Shown here piece by piece: positions 17,016 through 26,278 of a stretch of DNA of 64,000 nucleotides (positions are counted from its first letter, which is position 1; the number at the start of each line of letters is the position of its first letter). The position numbers were made by a program, and so were the translations under genes. Origin of the DNA: REEP01 sp964517265 (lineage in GTDB: Bacteria; Pseudomonadota; Alphaproteobacteria; Rhodospirillales; Defluviicoccaceae); the NCBI GenBank assembly GCA_964517265.1, contig CAZFBS010000002.1, positions 124,001 through 188,000 on the forward strand. The letters run 5' to 3'. The notes under the pieces were generated by a model. The model was given only the letters and a program-made list of their open reading frames with translations. It was not told the DNA's origin and made no database searches.

Positions 17016-18086
17016 TCAGCAGCATTGCGCCTTGTGACGCAGCAGGTGGTCGGCTAGCACCAGGGCCAGCATTGCCTCGGCGACGGGTACACCGCGAATG
17101 GCGACGCAAGGATCGTGGCGGCCGCGGGTGACGATGTCAACGTCCTCCCCTCTTACCGATACGCTCCTTTGAGGCGAGGCGATGGAACTTGTCGGTTTGA
17201 TGGCAACGCGGGCGATCAAATCCTGACCTGTGGAGATGCCGCCCAAAATGCCGCCCGCGTTGTTGCTGAGAAACGAGACTTCGTTCTCGTTCATCCGCAT
17301 CTCGTCATTATTTTCGGGTCCCGACATCGACGCCGCCACAAATCCGGCACCGATCTCTACGCCTTTGGCGGCCGGGATGCTCATGAATGCCTTGGCGATA
17401 TCGGCATCAAGACGATCGAACGTCGGTGCGCCCAGCCCAACGGGGACACCGCTCGCCGCGACTTCGATGACACCCCCGGTGGATGAGGTCTCCTTGCGGA
17501 TGGCATCCAGAAACCTTTCCCAGGCACTCGCAGCAACCGGATCCGGGCACCAAAACGGGTTGCGCTCGATCTCCGCCCAGTCCCAGCGCGCCCGGTCGAT
17601 CGGGTGGGGACCCATCTGTATCAACGCCCCGCGTACCGAAACAGTTGAACCCAGGACTTTCCGCGCCACCGCGCCGGCGGCGACTCGCATTGCCGTCTCG
17701 CGTGCGCTTGAGCGACCACCACCGCGATAGTCACGGATGCCGTATTTCCGAAGGTAGGTGAAATCCGCGTGGCCCGGACGAAAAACATCTTTGATGGCGC
17801 GGTAATCCTTGGAGCGCACATCCTGGTTGACGATGATCAGACCAACAGGAGCGCCCGTAGTGAGGCCCTCGAATACGCCAGAAAGGATCTCCACCTGGTC
17901 AGGCTCGCGACGCGGGCTAGTATGTCTATTCTGGCCCGGCCGCCGGCGATCGAGGTAAAACTGGATATCGTCTGCCGCGAGGGCAATCCGCGGTGGTACG
18001 CCGTCGATGATGCAGCCGATGGCAGGGCCGTGGCTCTCCCCGAAGCTGGTGACGCGAAAGAGGTGGCCAAAGGTGTTCCCGGACAT
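17016..18086 (-). CDS. aroC: Chorismate synthase
   Basis: 356 aa, full length. Converts EPSP to chorismate with reduced FMN, the last common step of aromatic biosynthesis. It has the N-terminal MSGNTFGHLF start, the TSFGESHG signature, RRPGQNRHTSPRREPD, RGGGRSSARETA, and the C-terminal GRHDPCVAIRGVPVAEAM. It is 33 bases downstream of fabI on the same strand. Confidence 0.97.
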   Translation of the reverse strand: MSGNTFGHLFRVTSFGESHGPAIGCIIDGVPPRIALAADDIQFYLDRRRPGQNRHTSPRREPDQVEILSGVFEGLTTGAPVGLIIVNQDVRSKDYRAIKDVFRPGHADFTYLRKYGIRDYRGGGRSSARETAMRVAAGAVARKVLGSTVSVRGALIQMGPHPIDRARWDWAEIERNPFWCPDPVAASAWERFLDAIRKETSSTGGVIEVAASGVPVGLGAPTFDRLDADIAKAFMSIPAAKGVEIGAGFVAASMSGPENNDEMRMNENEVSFLSNNAGGILGGISTGQDLIARVAIKPTSSIASPQRSVSVRGEDVDIVTRGRHDPCVAIRGVPVAEAMLALVLADHLLRHKAQCC

Positions 18087-18119
18087 GGTTCGTTTGCTGA
18101 AGGTCGACTCAACGGGGCA

Positions 18120-18950
18120 TCAGGAAAAGTTCTCCAGCAGATCGCGGATTCCCTCGGCGGCGTCTGGTGCCATCATGCCGACGACATGATAGCCGCAATC
18201 AACATGGTGAATCTCGCCCGTCACCGCAGAAGAAAGCTCGCTGAGCATGTAAAGAGCGGCTCCACCGACGTCCGCAGCGCTGACGTTACGACGCAGCGGC
18301 GCATTGAGCTGATTCCACCGAAGAATATACCGAAAATCACCGATACCTGAAGCCGCGAGGGTCTTCATCGGGCCGGCCGAGAGCGCATTGACCCGGATGT
18401 TCAGCCGACCGAGATCCTCGGCAAGGTAACGAACACTTGCTTCCAAGGCCGCTTTCGCGACTCCCATCACGTTGTAGTGCGGCGTCACGCGCTCGGCACC
18501 AAGATAGCTCAAAGTCAACAGGCTCCCCCCGTTCTTCATCAAGCGGTGGGCACGCTGACAGACTGCGGTAAAAGAATAACAGGAAATATGCATCGTCGAT
18601 AAGAAATTATCGGGAGTCGTATCGACATATCTGCCTTTCAGCTGTTCTTTATCGGAATAGGCAATTGCATGGACGACAAAGTCAATACCTCCCCAGGTTT
18701 CCTCCAGTTTGTCGAAAACATTCACGATTTCACTTTCGACCGCCACATCGCAGGGAAGGATAATGCCCGAATCGACAGACTTCGCGAGTGGCCCCAGACG
18801 CTTCATCAGAGCCTCACCTTGATAGGTGAATGCGAGCGATGCGCCGTGCGCATGGGCCATCTTGGCGATGCTCCACGCCATCGAACGCTCGTTGGCGACT
18901 CCCATGATCAAGCCACGTTTGCCAGCAAGAAGAGGTGCGGATACGGTCAT
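18120..18950 (-). CDS. fabI: Enoyl-[acyl-carrier-protein] reductase (NADH)
   Basis: 276 aa FabI, the SDR-fold trans-2-enoyl-ACP reductase of fatty-acid elongation and the target of triclosan. It shows the divergent Rossmann motif GVANERSMAWSIA near residue 17, HAIAYSDKEQLKGRY, and the catalytic Tyr-x6-Lys in HYNVMGVAKAALE. The ATG at 18950 is used (GAGGA just upstream); the frame extends to 19049. First gene of a likely fabI-aroC-ahpD-like operon; divergent from the YihY gene. Confidence 0.95.
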   Translation of the reverse strand: MTVSAPLLAGKRGLIMGVANERSMAWSIAKMAHAHGASLAFTYQGEALMKRLGPLAKSVDSGIILPCDVAVESEIVNVFDKLEETWGGIDFVVHAIAYSDKEQLKGRYVDTTPDNFLSTMHISCYSFTAVCQRAHRLMKNGGSLLTLSYLGAERVTPHYNVMGVAKAALEASVRYLAEDLGRLNIRVNALSAGPMKTLAASGIGDFRYILRWNQLNAPLRRNVSAADVGGAALYMLSELSSAVTGEIHHVDCGYHVVGMMAPDAAEGIRDLLENFS

Positions 18951-19110
18951 GAAGTCCTCGTTTTTTGAAGCGAACGGCTGCAGATTGATGCGCGCGATCG
19001 GACGAATTTCTCGAGCCGCCCAGGAGAGCTCGAGGAGGCGGTTCCGCACGGGTGCTGGTGGCTCCGGCGCCGGTTTTGTCGCCGATCAAGGCCATATAGG
19101 ATGAAAGCCG

Positions 19111-20439
19111 ATGCGTCAATCGCGTGGGGGTAAAATGTTGTCCTTCAGTTTACCTGCTCGGCAGCAACTGCGAAACGCGCTCGCTTTTCTTATGCAGGTC
19201 GGGAACCGCTTCCTGGAAGACCGGTGCTTCACGGTCGCCGCCTCGTTGAGCTACATGACCTTGCTTGCGCTGGTCCCTTTGACGGCGGTCAGCTTCGCGA
19301 TGCTGGCGGCATTCCCGGTTTTTGACGATGCCCGTCAACAATTGCAGAGTTTTGTTTTTGCATATTTCGTTCCGGATGCCATCGAGACGGTCCAGGAACA
19401 CCTGACGGCGTTCGCAGAGAGAGCCCGGGGTGTCACCGCTTTTGGAGTGGTCGGCTTGGCCGTAACCTCAATGCTGCTGTTCAACACGATCGAGTCGGCC
19501 CTGAACGATATTTTTCGGGTAACACGGTCGCGACCTCTGGTCTCCAAGTTCATCGTGTTTTGGGCAATTCTGACCCTGGGTCCGCTGCTGGTTGGGGCCA
19601 GTGTGTCGGTCGAGGCAACACTTACCCCGCCGCGCGAGATTTTTCAGTTTGATCGCTACACGACCGTTCTCGGCTATCTCGCACAGACGTTGCCGACTGT
19701 GCTTTCGATCCTGGCGTTCATGCTGTGTTACCTGATGATTCCATACCGTCCGGTGCGAGTGATGAACGCACTTGTCGGAGCGACAATGGCAGGGGTCCTG
19801 TTTTCGCTGCTGCGCTACTTTTTCACCCTCTATGTGACCTTGTTTCCGGCCTATGAGACCCTATACGGGGTGCTCGCGTTGATTCCAATGTTCCTGCTTT
19901 GGACGTACCTGTCTTGGGCGGTGATTCTCGCCGGGGCAGTGATGACAGCCGAGTTGCCGGCCTGGGGGCTTGGCGAGATCGGAGGTGGCGAGGCGCAGTC
20001 GCCCGGCGCACGCCTGGTCCTCGCGTTGGCGATCCTTGCCCATCTGTATGAAGTCAACCAGCGCGGCGGCGGCGCGCATCTTGCTCAGATCTTGCGCAAG
20101 GTACCCGCTCGAGACCGTGCCGTTGAAGAGATGCTGAACCAGCTTCGCCGGGCTGGGTATGTTGATGTCACAAAAAGAGATCGATGGCTGCCGGCCCGCG
20201 ATCTGTATTCGACATCGCTGTACGATTTGTATTCCCATCTTCGATTGAATATCGAGCCTGATATCGCTCTCGTTGGACACGTCGCCGATCCGTGGCAAGA
20301 GCGGCTTCACGCCATCTTTAACGTGGACATGGAGCGTAAGCGGGAACTCATGGATGTTACCTTGGGTGATTTGTTCAGCAGCAAGATTACCCAGTCAAAC
20401 TCCGGGTCCGTCCCGGTTTCCCTCAGGCGGGCGCCTTAA
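19111..20439 (+). CDS. YihY/UPF0761 family inner-membrane protein
   Basis: 442 aa. The N-terminal about 280 residues hold the YihY (virulence factor BrkB) domain with roughly six transmembrane segments and the typical ASLSYMTLLALVPL start and LFNTIESALNDIF segments. The C-terminal about 150 residues are cytoplasmic, with a winged-helix-like stretch (ILRKVPARDRAVEEMLNQL). Function of the family is not established. An ATG at 19135 preceded by GGGGG is an equally good start. Its 3' end overlaps the convergent cbpM gene by 45 bases. Confidence 0.88.
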   Translation: MRQSRGGKMLSFSLPARQQLRNALAFLMQVGNRFLEDRCFTVAASLSYMTLLALVPLTAVSFAMLAAFPVFDDARQQLQSFVFAYFVPDAIETVQEHLTAFAERARGVTAFGVVGLAVTSMLLFNTIESALNDIFRVTRSRPLVSKFIVFWAILTLGPLLVGASVSVEATLTPPREIFQFDRYTTVLGYLAQTLPTVLSILAFMLCYLMIPYRPVRVMNALVGATMAGVLFSLLRYFFTLYVTLFPAYETLYGVLALIPMFLLWTYLSWAVILAGAVMTAELPAWGLGEIGGGEAQSPGARLVLALAILAHLYEVNQRGGGAHLAQILRKVPARDRAVEEMLNQLRRAGYVDVTKRDRWLPARDLYSTSLYDLYSHLRLNIEPDIALVGHVADPWQERLHAIFNVDMERKRELMDVTLGDLFSSKITQSNSGSVPVSLRRAP

Positions 20440-20742
20440 TCTGGCGCGGATCTCCTCGCGGACCCCTGCAGGACAGGCCTCAATGGCTTCCTCGACATTC
20501 CGTAATATGGACCGGGCCGCATAGAGCTGGTCGAGCAGGGCGAGGACGACGTCGAGCGCGTTTTCGTCCACCATCAGATCCTGCCGAAGCTCCCGGATCA
20601 ATCCAATCCGTGCCTCGTCTACTTCGTCAAAGCTGAACCCGTGGGGAGTCAGCTGCGGCCTTACCCAGCGCTGTTCGATCCAGCTGGTAAGCTCTACCCG
20701 GTCAATGCGGTAGATCGCAACGATGTCTTCAAAGCTCGCCAT
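20395..20742 (-). CDS. cbpM: Chaperone modulator CbpM
   Basis: 115 aa MerR-like helical protein of the CbpM family, which binds the J-domain of CbpA and inhibits its co-chaperone and DNA-binding activity. The N-terminal SWIEQRWVRPQ segment and helix-rich centre fit. It begins 3 bases after the cbpA stop, the normal cbpA-cbpM operon order. Its last 45 bases are antisense to the end of the YihY gene. Confidence 0.88.
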   Translation of the reverse strand: MASFEDIVAIYRIDRVELTSWIEQRWVRPQLTPHGFSFDEVDEARIGLIRELRQDLMVDENALDVVLALLDQLYAARSILRNVEEAIEACPAGVREEIRARLRRPPEGNRDGPGV

Positions 20743-20745
20743 TTC

Positions 20746-21651
20746 TTACAGCCGTTCGCGGACATGATATGAGTGCCGTGATGACCATTCCTCAAGGAAA
20801 TGGGTAAGTTCCGGGTCCGGTGTTTCGGGAAGAACGACCTTGAGAATGACGTACTGGTCACCCCGATGACCTCCCTGAGTGGGGACCCCTTTGCCGCGGA
20901 GACGAAGGTGCGTGCCAGAGTTGGATCCCTTCGGCACGCTTAACGTGACCGGCCCATCCACCGTCGGAACGTCGATCTTTGCGCCCAGGACCGCCTCGGG
21001 CAGCGTGACAGGCACTTCCGCGTAGATGTCCTTGCCGCGCCTTGTAAAATAAGGATGAGACTGCACCTTCAGCTCAATATTGACGTCGCCCGCCGGACCG
21101 CCGCCCAAACCTGGCGGACCTTGTCCCTTGAGACGCAGGACATGACCGTCTTCGGAGCCGGGAGGAATGGTAACGGCAAGGCGTTTTCCTCCTTGCAGAG
21201 TGACTTCCCGCACTGTCCCCTTTACTGCGTCAAGAAAATCGATCTCGAGCGTCGCCCGAACATCGCCTCCTCGCATCGCTGCCGTCTGGGCACCGCGAAA
21301 GCCACCGCCGAACAGGTCACTGAAAATATCCATGCCTTCAAAATCACGCGAGAAACCGCGGGGGTCATTGTATCGCGAACGGGCGTCGCTTTCCGCGTAG
21401 GTGCGATAGAAGGTTCGTTCGGCACGCGGCGCCCCGCTTGTATCGATCTCACCCCGGTCGTACTTGAGCTTGCGCTCGGGATCGGAGAGAAAATCGTAGG
21501 ACGCTGCGACTTCCTTGAAACGGCTTTCCGCCTTCGCATCGCCAGGATGAAGGTCCGGATGCAGCTGGCGGGCCAGCTTCCGGTAGGCCTTCTTGACCTC
21601 CTTGATATCGGCGCCTTTTGGAACGCCAAGCACTTCGTAAGGATCGCGCAT
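20746..21651 (-). CDS. cbpA: DnaJ-class co-chaperone / curved-DNA-binding protein CbpA
   Basis: 301 aa type-II J-protein: N-terminal J domain with HPD at residues 31-33, a Gly/Phe/Arg-rich linker, and two C-terminal beta domains (VTIPPGSEDGHVLRLKGQG and GTHLRLRGKGVP). The zinc-finger domain of DnaJ is absent. It stimulates DnaK ATPase. The ATG at 21651 (MRDPYEVL) matches family starts; a TTG at 21663 is in frame. Followed 3 bases later by cbpM. Confidence 0.92.
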   Translation of the reverse strand: MRDPYEVLGVPKGADIKEVKKAYRKLARQLHPDLHPGDAKAESRFKEVAASYDFLSDPERKLKYDRGEIDTSGAPRAERTFYRTYAESDARSRYNDPRGFSRDFEGMDIFSDLFGGGFRGAQTAAMRGGDVRATLEIDFLDAVKGTVREVTLQGGKRLAVTIPPGSEDGHVLRLKGQGPPGLGGGPAGDVNIELKVQSHPYFTRRGKDIYAEVPVTLPEAVLGAKIDVPTVDGPVTLSVPKGSNSGTHLRLRGKGVPTQGGHRGDQYVILKVVLPETPDPELTHFLEEWSSRHSYHVRERL

Positions 21652-21927
21652 AACCCGAGACAATGTCCGTCACTTGCTCTGGCCCGACGATAAGGGCACT
21701 CGAAACGCGTGGCATCATCGCCGGTTCCGACGGCATCGGCAAGATGACACTAAAAGCACATGCACGCGCATGACCGCAAAGAGCGCGCAAGGAACCTTCG
21801 GGATGGAAGGCTTCCGAGAAAACGTTTAACGCCGCGCAAAAATTTTTCTCCGCTCCTCTGGATAAAAAGCGGAATGCGGGCCAATCCAACAACCGAAGAG
21901 CCTTATTTGAGGCGCCCTCAATAGTGT

Positions 21928-22377
21928 TTAACGTTTTCCGCGGCTTCGTCGACGGGCTTCACCCGGTTTACGACCCAACCCGATCTGCTTGGCAAAATCA
22001 GAACGCTGCTTTGCGTAATTGGGGGCGACCATCGGGTAATCGGACGGAAGACCCCATTTCGCACGATACTCATCCGGTGTCATCTTGTAGGTCGTTTGCA
22101 GGTGACGCTTGAGCATTTTCAGCTTCTTGCCGTCCTCAAGACACACGATATAATCCGGAGTGACCGACTTGCGAACGGACACAGCCGGTTTTTGCGGTTC
22201 TATGACCTGTTCTGGTTCAGGACCTTCCAAATCGTTTAATGACGCAAAGACGCTGTTAATCACTTCGGGAATTTGGGTCGACGCGACTTGGTTTTTACTT
22301 AAATAAGCGGCAATAACGTCAACTGCCATCCGCATTATATCTTCTCTTGCAGCTTTCCGTTCAAAATCTTCGTCCAT
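21928..22377 (-). CDS. MucR/Ros family zinc-finger transcriptional regulator
   Basis: 149 aa, canonical for the family. The N-terminal oligomerisation region (about 1-55) is followed by the prokaryotic zinc-finger segment VCLEDGKKLKMLKRHLQTTY, then MTPDEYRAKWGLPSDYPMVAPNYA and a basic tail (GRKPGEARRRSRGKR). These proteins are AT-rich-DNA-binding, H-NS-like regulators of surface polysaccharides, cell cycle and virulence in Alphaproteobacteria. Monocistronic; the targets cannot be told here. Confidence 0.93.
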   Translation of the reverse strand: MDEDFERKAAREDIMRMAVDVIAAYLSKNQVASTQIPEVINSVFASLNDLEGPEPEQVIEPQKPAVSVRKSVTPDYIVCLEDGKKLKMLKRHLQTTYKMTPDEYRAKWGLPSDYPMVAPNYAKQRSDFAKQIGLGRKPGEARRRSRGKR

Positions 22378-22835
22378 GGTTTACTCAGCCTATTCAAGTT
22401 GACTTGTTGATCTCTGCTTTCTACCACAAGAAGGGATCGGGTTGTCAATTGAAAAACTGGAGAGGCTTGATTGGTGGGCTTTTAGTTCACGCCAGTGCCG
22501 ATATAAGCCTGTTCGGCGGTACTGCTTGTGTTGGCAGCAACGTGACCACTTGCGGACCGCTTCGATCTAGAAAGCGCTCCGATGGGCGCTCGCAACTCTC
22601 CGCTGCAGCTGATACGGTTGCCTCGCTTTTTCCCAGGGTGTCGGCCAAGTCCGAATGGATCCCGCCTTTCATCAGGAGGCGGTCCTTGGCCGTCATCCTG
22701 ACTGGCATTGTCATTCGTTGCAAGTACCGCTGGAACCGAGTGCTAGTGGCACTCTGGTACGGTAATCCGATATATGGTATGGAAGTGACATATGGCCCTA
22801 TCCTTTTCTAGACGCTCTTATTTCTGCGGGTTGAG
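22378..22835. other. Intergenic region between mucR and rpiB, with a nested hairpin
   Basis: 458 bases without a supportable gene. A nested inverted repeat lies at 22724-22760: outer GTACC/GGTAC and inner GAGTGC/GCACTC around a TAGTG loop. An AT-rich stretch (22761-22780) follows it. It could be a leader structure or operator for the long rpiB-thiL operon; no riboswitch motif was recognised. Confidence 0.4.
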
Positions 22836-23279
22836 ATGAGCAAGCTGCGTGTTGCCATTGCCAGCGACCATGCCGGTTACGATCTTAAGCGGGCTTTGAA
22901 ACAAGTGCTGGAAGGGATGGGGCATCAGATTTTGGATCTTGGCACGGAAGGGACAGACTCTGTCGATTATCCGGATTTTGGCTACGCGGTGGCCCGTGCA
23001 TTAAAGGAGGGCAGGGCGGCGCGGGGCGTGCTTGTATGCGGTAGTGGGGTCGGCATCAGCATTGCTGCCAACCGCTATCCGGAAGTGCGCGCGGCCTTGA
23101 TTCACGATTCGCTGGGAGCGCAGCTTGCGCGTCAACATAACGATGCGAACGTCATCTGCTTTGGAGGGCGGGTGATGGACGTGGAGGCTGCTCGAGATTG
23201 CCTCAAGGTTTTTCTCGAGACCCCATTCGAAGGCGGCCGCCACACGACGCGCGTGGAAAAGCTCTCAAATCCCGATTGA
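22836..23279 (+). CDS. rpiB: Ribose-5-phosphate isomerase B
   Basis: 147 aa RpiB/LacAB family; interconverts ribose-5-P and ribulose-5-P. DHAG at residues 11-14, the catalytic Cys68 in VCGSGVGISIAANR, and the DNANVICFGGR segment are all present. Ribulose-5-P is the C4 donor for riboflavin synthesis, and the gene heads the glyA-nrdR-rib-nusB-thiL run. glyA starts 22 bases after it. Confidence 0.95.
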   Translation: MSKLRVAIASDHAGYDLKRALKQVLEGMGHQILDLGTEGTDSVDYPDFGYAVARALKEGRAARGVLVCGSGVGISIAANRYPEVRAALIHDSLGAQLARQHNDANVICFGGRVMDVEAARDCLKVFLETPFEGGRHTTRVEKLSNPD

Positions 23280-23301
23280 CGCTATAGAAGGACGTTTGAC
23301 A

Positions 23302-24612
23302 ATGTCGGTAACGACTTCATCGTACCCCAGCGAGGTCCACAACACTTTCTTTCGCGACTCGCTCGCTGATCGTGATCCCGAAATCAAGGCGGCGTTGCGG
23401 AATGAACTGCAGCGGCAACAAGACCATATCGAACTGATCGCCTCGGAAAATATCGTTTCGCGCGCCGTGCTCGAAGCGCAAGGTTCGATTCTGACCAACA
23501 AGTACGCCGAGGGTTATCCGGGCCGCCGGTACTACGGCGGCTGCGAGCACGTTGATGTCGTTGAGACACTCGCGATCGAACGGGCAAAAAAGCTTTTCGG
23601 TTGCGCGTTCGCCAATGTTCAGCCTCATTCCGGAGCACAGGCGAACGGGGCCGTCTACCTGGCATTCTTGCAGCCGGGCGATGTCCTGATGGGGATGTCG
23701 CTGGCTGCCGGCGGCCATTTGACGCACGGGGCGCCTCCGGCGCAGTCGGGCAAATGGTTCAAGGCGGTCCAGTACGGAGTCCGTCGCGATGATCACCTCA
23801 TCGACTTCGAGGAAGTCGAACGACTTGCGCTTGCGCACAAACCAAAAATGATCGTTGCGGGGGGATCTGCATACCCACGCACCATCGACTTCGCCTGCTT
23901 CCGTGAAATCGCCGATAAGGTCGGTGCACTTCTATTGGTCGACATGGCCCACTTCGCGGGACTGGTTGCCGCTGGCGTCCATCCGAGCCCGTTTCCCCAT
24001 GCCCATTTGGTAACCACCACAACCCACAAAACGTTGCGGGGTCCTCGCGGAGGTATGATCCTCACAAATGATTCCGAACTTGCGAAGAAGATCAACTCCG
24101 CAGTCTTCCCTGGTCTCCAGGGCGGGCCCCTGATGCACGTGATCGCGGCCAAGGCCGTGGCCTTCGGCGAGGCCCTGAGGCCGGAATTCAAGAGTTACGC
24201 CAAAGCCGTAATGGATAATGCAAAGGTGTTGGGTTCGACACTGCAGGAACGTGGTCTCGCCATTGTTGCGGGCGGGACCGATACGCACTTGGTTCTGGTC
24301 GACCTTAGACCGAAGGCAGTGACGGGGAAGGCCGCCGAGGAGAGCCTGGGGCGGGCATTTCTGACCTGCAACAAAAACGGGATTCCGTTTGATCCTGAAA
24401 AGCCGAGCATCACATCCGGCATCCGGCTCGGCTCTCCGGCGGGAACGACCCGCGGATTCGGGCCCGCCGAGTTCCGTCGGGTCGCAGACCTGATTGCCGA
24501 TGTCATTGACGGTCTGGCCGCCCATCCGGACGACAACCGCATGGCTGAGGATGCGGCCAAAGAGCAAGTGCTGCAACTCACCCGGCGTTTCCCGATCTAC
24601 TCAGACTTTTGA
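23302..24612 (+). CDS. glyA: Serine hydroxymethyltransferase
   Basis: 436 aa PLP enzyme making glycine and 5,10-methylene-THF from serine. PLP lysine Lys243 lies in TTTTHKTLRGPRGG. Other landmarks are IELIASENIVS, NKYAEGYPGRRYYGG and the C-terminal SGIRLGSPAGTTRG. The ATG at 23302 is used; a TTG six bases upstream is in frame. Second gene of the long operon. Confidence 0.97.
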   Translation: MSVTTSSYPSEVHNTFFRDSLADRDPEIKAALRNELQRQQDHIELIASENIVSRAVLEAQGSILTNKYAEGYPGRRYYGGCEHVDVVETLAIERAKKLFGCAFANVQPHSGAQANGAVYLAFLQPGDVLMGMSLAAGGHLTHGAPPAQSGKWFKAVQYGVRRDDHLIDFEEVERLALAHKPKMIVAGGSAYPRTIDFACFREIADKVGALLLVDMAHFAGLVAAGVHPSPFPHAHLVTTTTHKTLRGPRGGMILTNDSELAKKINSAVFPGLQGGPLMHVIAAKAVAFGEALRPEFKSYAKAVMDNAKVLGSTLQERGLAIVAGGTDTHLVLVDLRPKAVTGKAAEESLGRAFLTCNKNGIPFDPEKPSITSGIRLGSPAGTTRGFGPAEFRRVADLIADVIDGLAAHPDDNRMAEDAAKEQVLQLTRRFPIYSDF

Positions 24613-24702
24613 AAAGGCTGGCGGCGGGGCCGCTGATTGTGGGTCGGCGCGGGCAAACTCGCCTGGCCACTGCCAGACATTGAGTGGAAAGGAGCGTTTG
24701 CC

Positions 24703-25155
24703 ATGCGATGTCCATTCTGCGGCCACGAAGACACGCAGGTGAAAGATTCTCGGCCGACGGATGACCATGCTGCCATCCGCCGCCGTCGCTACTGTCCCGC
24801 TTGTGGAGCCCGCTGGACCACCTTTGAGCGCGTGCACTTGCGCGAACTGACGGTGATCAAGAAGAATGGTGAGCGCACGCCGTTCGATCGCGACAAGCTG
24901 TTCCGATCCCTGCGTATTGCCTTGCGCAAACGTCCTGTCGATGAAAATCGCATTGAGCGTGTCGTCAACAGCATCCAGCGTCGATTGGAGACTCTGGGTG
25001 AATCGGAAATACCTTCTAAAGTGATTGGCGAGATGGCAATGGAGCAACTGGCGCAGCTTGACCAGGTTGCTTACGTGCGGTTCGCCTCGGTCTACAAAAA
25101 CTTCCGCGAAGCGAAAGACTTTGAGGACTTTGTGGAACATTTAGGTGAGCGCTGA
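24703..25155 (+). CDS. nrdR: Transcriptional repressor NrdR
   Basis: 150 aa zinc-ribbon/ATP-cone repressor of ribonucleotide reductase genes. The zinc ribbon is CPFC (3-6) and CPAC (31-34), and the ATP-cone runs from about residue 47 (TVIKKNGERTPFDRDKL). The start is fixed by MRCPFCG with AAAGGAG upstream. Its 3' end overlaps ribD by 11 bases; the glyA-nrdR-ribD order is common in Alphaproteobacteria. Confidence 0.96.
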   Translation: MRCPFCGHEDTQVKDSRPTDDHAAIRRRRYCPACGARWTTFERVHLRELTVIKKNGERTPFDRDKLFRSLRIALRKRPVDENRIERVVNSIQRRLETLGESEIPSKVIGEMAMEQLAQLDQVAYVRFASVYKNFREAKDFEDFVEHLGER

Positions 25156-26269
25156 AGGAGGACATCCGGCGGCGGATGACACCCGGCATATGCTGACTGC
25201 GCTCACCCTCGCCAAGCGCACGCTTGGCCAAGTGTGGCCCAATCCGGCGGTCGGGTGCATCATTGTCAAACACGAAGAAGTGGTTGGTCGAGGCTGGACC
25301 GGCCGAGGGGGACGGCCCCATGCGGAATCGCAGGCGCTGTCGATGGCCGGCTCTTCGGCGATGGGGGCAACTGTTTACGTGAGCTTGGAGCCTTGTTGTC
25401 ACGTCGGAGTGACGCCCCCTTGCGTCGATGGGATCATTGCGGCGGGTGTCGCCCGGGTGGTGGTCGCGGTGGCGGATCCAGACCCGCGGGTGAGTGGTGG
25501 CGGTATCGACAGTCTTTCCCGAGCGGGCATTGATGTTTCGGTCGGCATACGCGCAGATGAAGCTGCCGAATTGAACAGAGGATTTTTTATTCGCTGCGAG
25601 GAACAGCGGCCATTGTTTACGTTGAAGATGGCCACCAGCCTGGACGGTCGGATCGCGACCCGAGCCGGAGAAAGCAAGTGGATCACCGGCGGGCTGGCGC
25701 GGCGGGTCACTCACCGGTTGCGTTCTTCCCATGATGCCGTTCTCGTCGGATCGGAGACCGCTCTTGCAGATGATCCCGAACTCGACTGCCGTCTCCCTGG
25801 CATGGAGGGCCGCTCGCCGGTTCGCATTGTCGTTGATGGCCGACTGCGACTGACGCTTGAGTCCCGTCTGGTTAGGACAGCGGCACGAACGCCAACGTGG
25901 ATTGTCACGCGGGCGGATGCTGATCGAGAGAAAATGCAGGCGCTGAGCCAGAAGGGCGTGACGTTGCTACGGATCGAACCGAAGGACGGGGATAGCTTGA
26001 AGCCCCTCGATATCGCTCACGCCCTGGCAGAGAAGGGACTGACGCGGATCCTGATCGAGGGCGGCGGGCGCATCGCAGCGTCATTTCTGACCGCAGATCT
26101 GGTCGATCGCATGGCGTGGTTTCACGGTCCGCTCATTCTCGGAGGCGATGCAATTCCGGCTACCGCTGCCATGGAGCAAGACTTTCTTGCTCGCGCGCCG
26201 CGGTTTCATCGGACCGAGGTGACAGGGCTGGGTGACGATGTACTTGAATTGTTGCAGCGCGTCGGATAG
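25145..26269 (+). CDS. ribD: Bifunctional riboflavin deaminase/reductase RibD
   Basis: 374 aa. The N-terminal pyrimidine deaminase domain (about 15-150) has zinc ligands HAE (59-61) and PCC...C (83-93). The C-terminal NADPH-dependent reductase domain runs from about 155 and includes the ILIEGGGRIAASFL motif. It makes 5-amino-6-ribitylamino-uracil phosphate. It starts at a GTG overlapping the nrdR end. Confidence 0.95.
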   Translation: MSAEGGHPAADDTRHMLTALTLAKRTLGQVWPNPAVGCIIVKHEEVVGRGWTGRGGRPHAESQALSMAGSSAMGATVYVSLEPCCHVGVTPPCVDGIIAAGVARVVVAVADPDPRVSGGGIDSLSRAGIDVSVGIRADEAAELNRGFFIRCEEQRPLFTLKMATSLDGRIATRAGESKWITGGLARRVTHRLRSSHDAVLVGSETALADDPELDCRLPGMEGRSPVRIVVDGRLRLTLESRLVRTAARTPTWIVTRADADREKMQALSQKGVTLLRIEPKDGDSLKPLDIAHALAEKGLTRILIEGGGRIAASFLTADLVDRMAWFHGPLILGGDAIPATAAMEQDFLARAPRFHRTEVTGLGDDVLELLQRVG

Positions 26270-26278
26270 GCCACCGCC

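Noticed and set aside
22347..22811. 154-residue open frame in the mucR-rpiB gap
   Set aside because: No ribosome binding site, no recognisable domain, and it overlaps the mucR start antisense.
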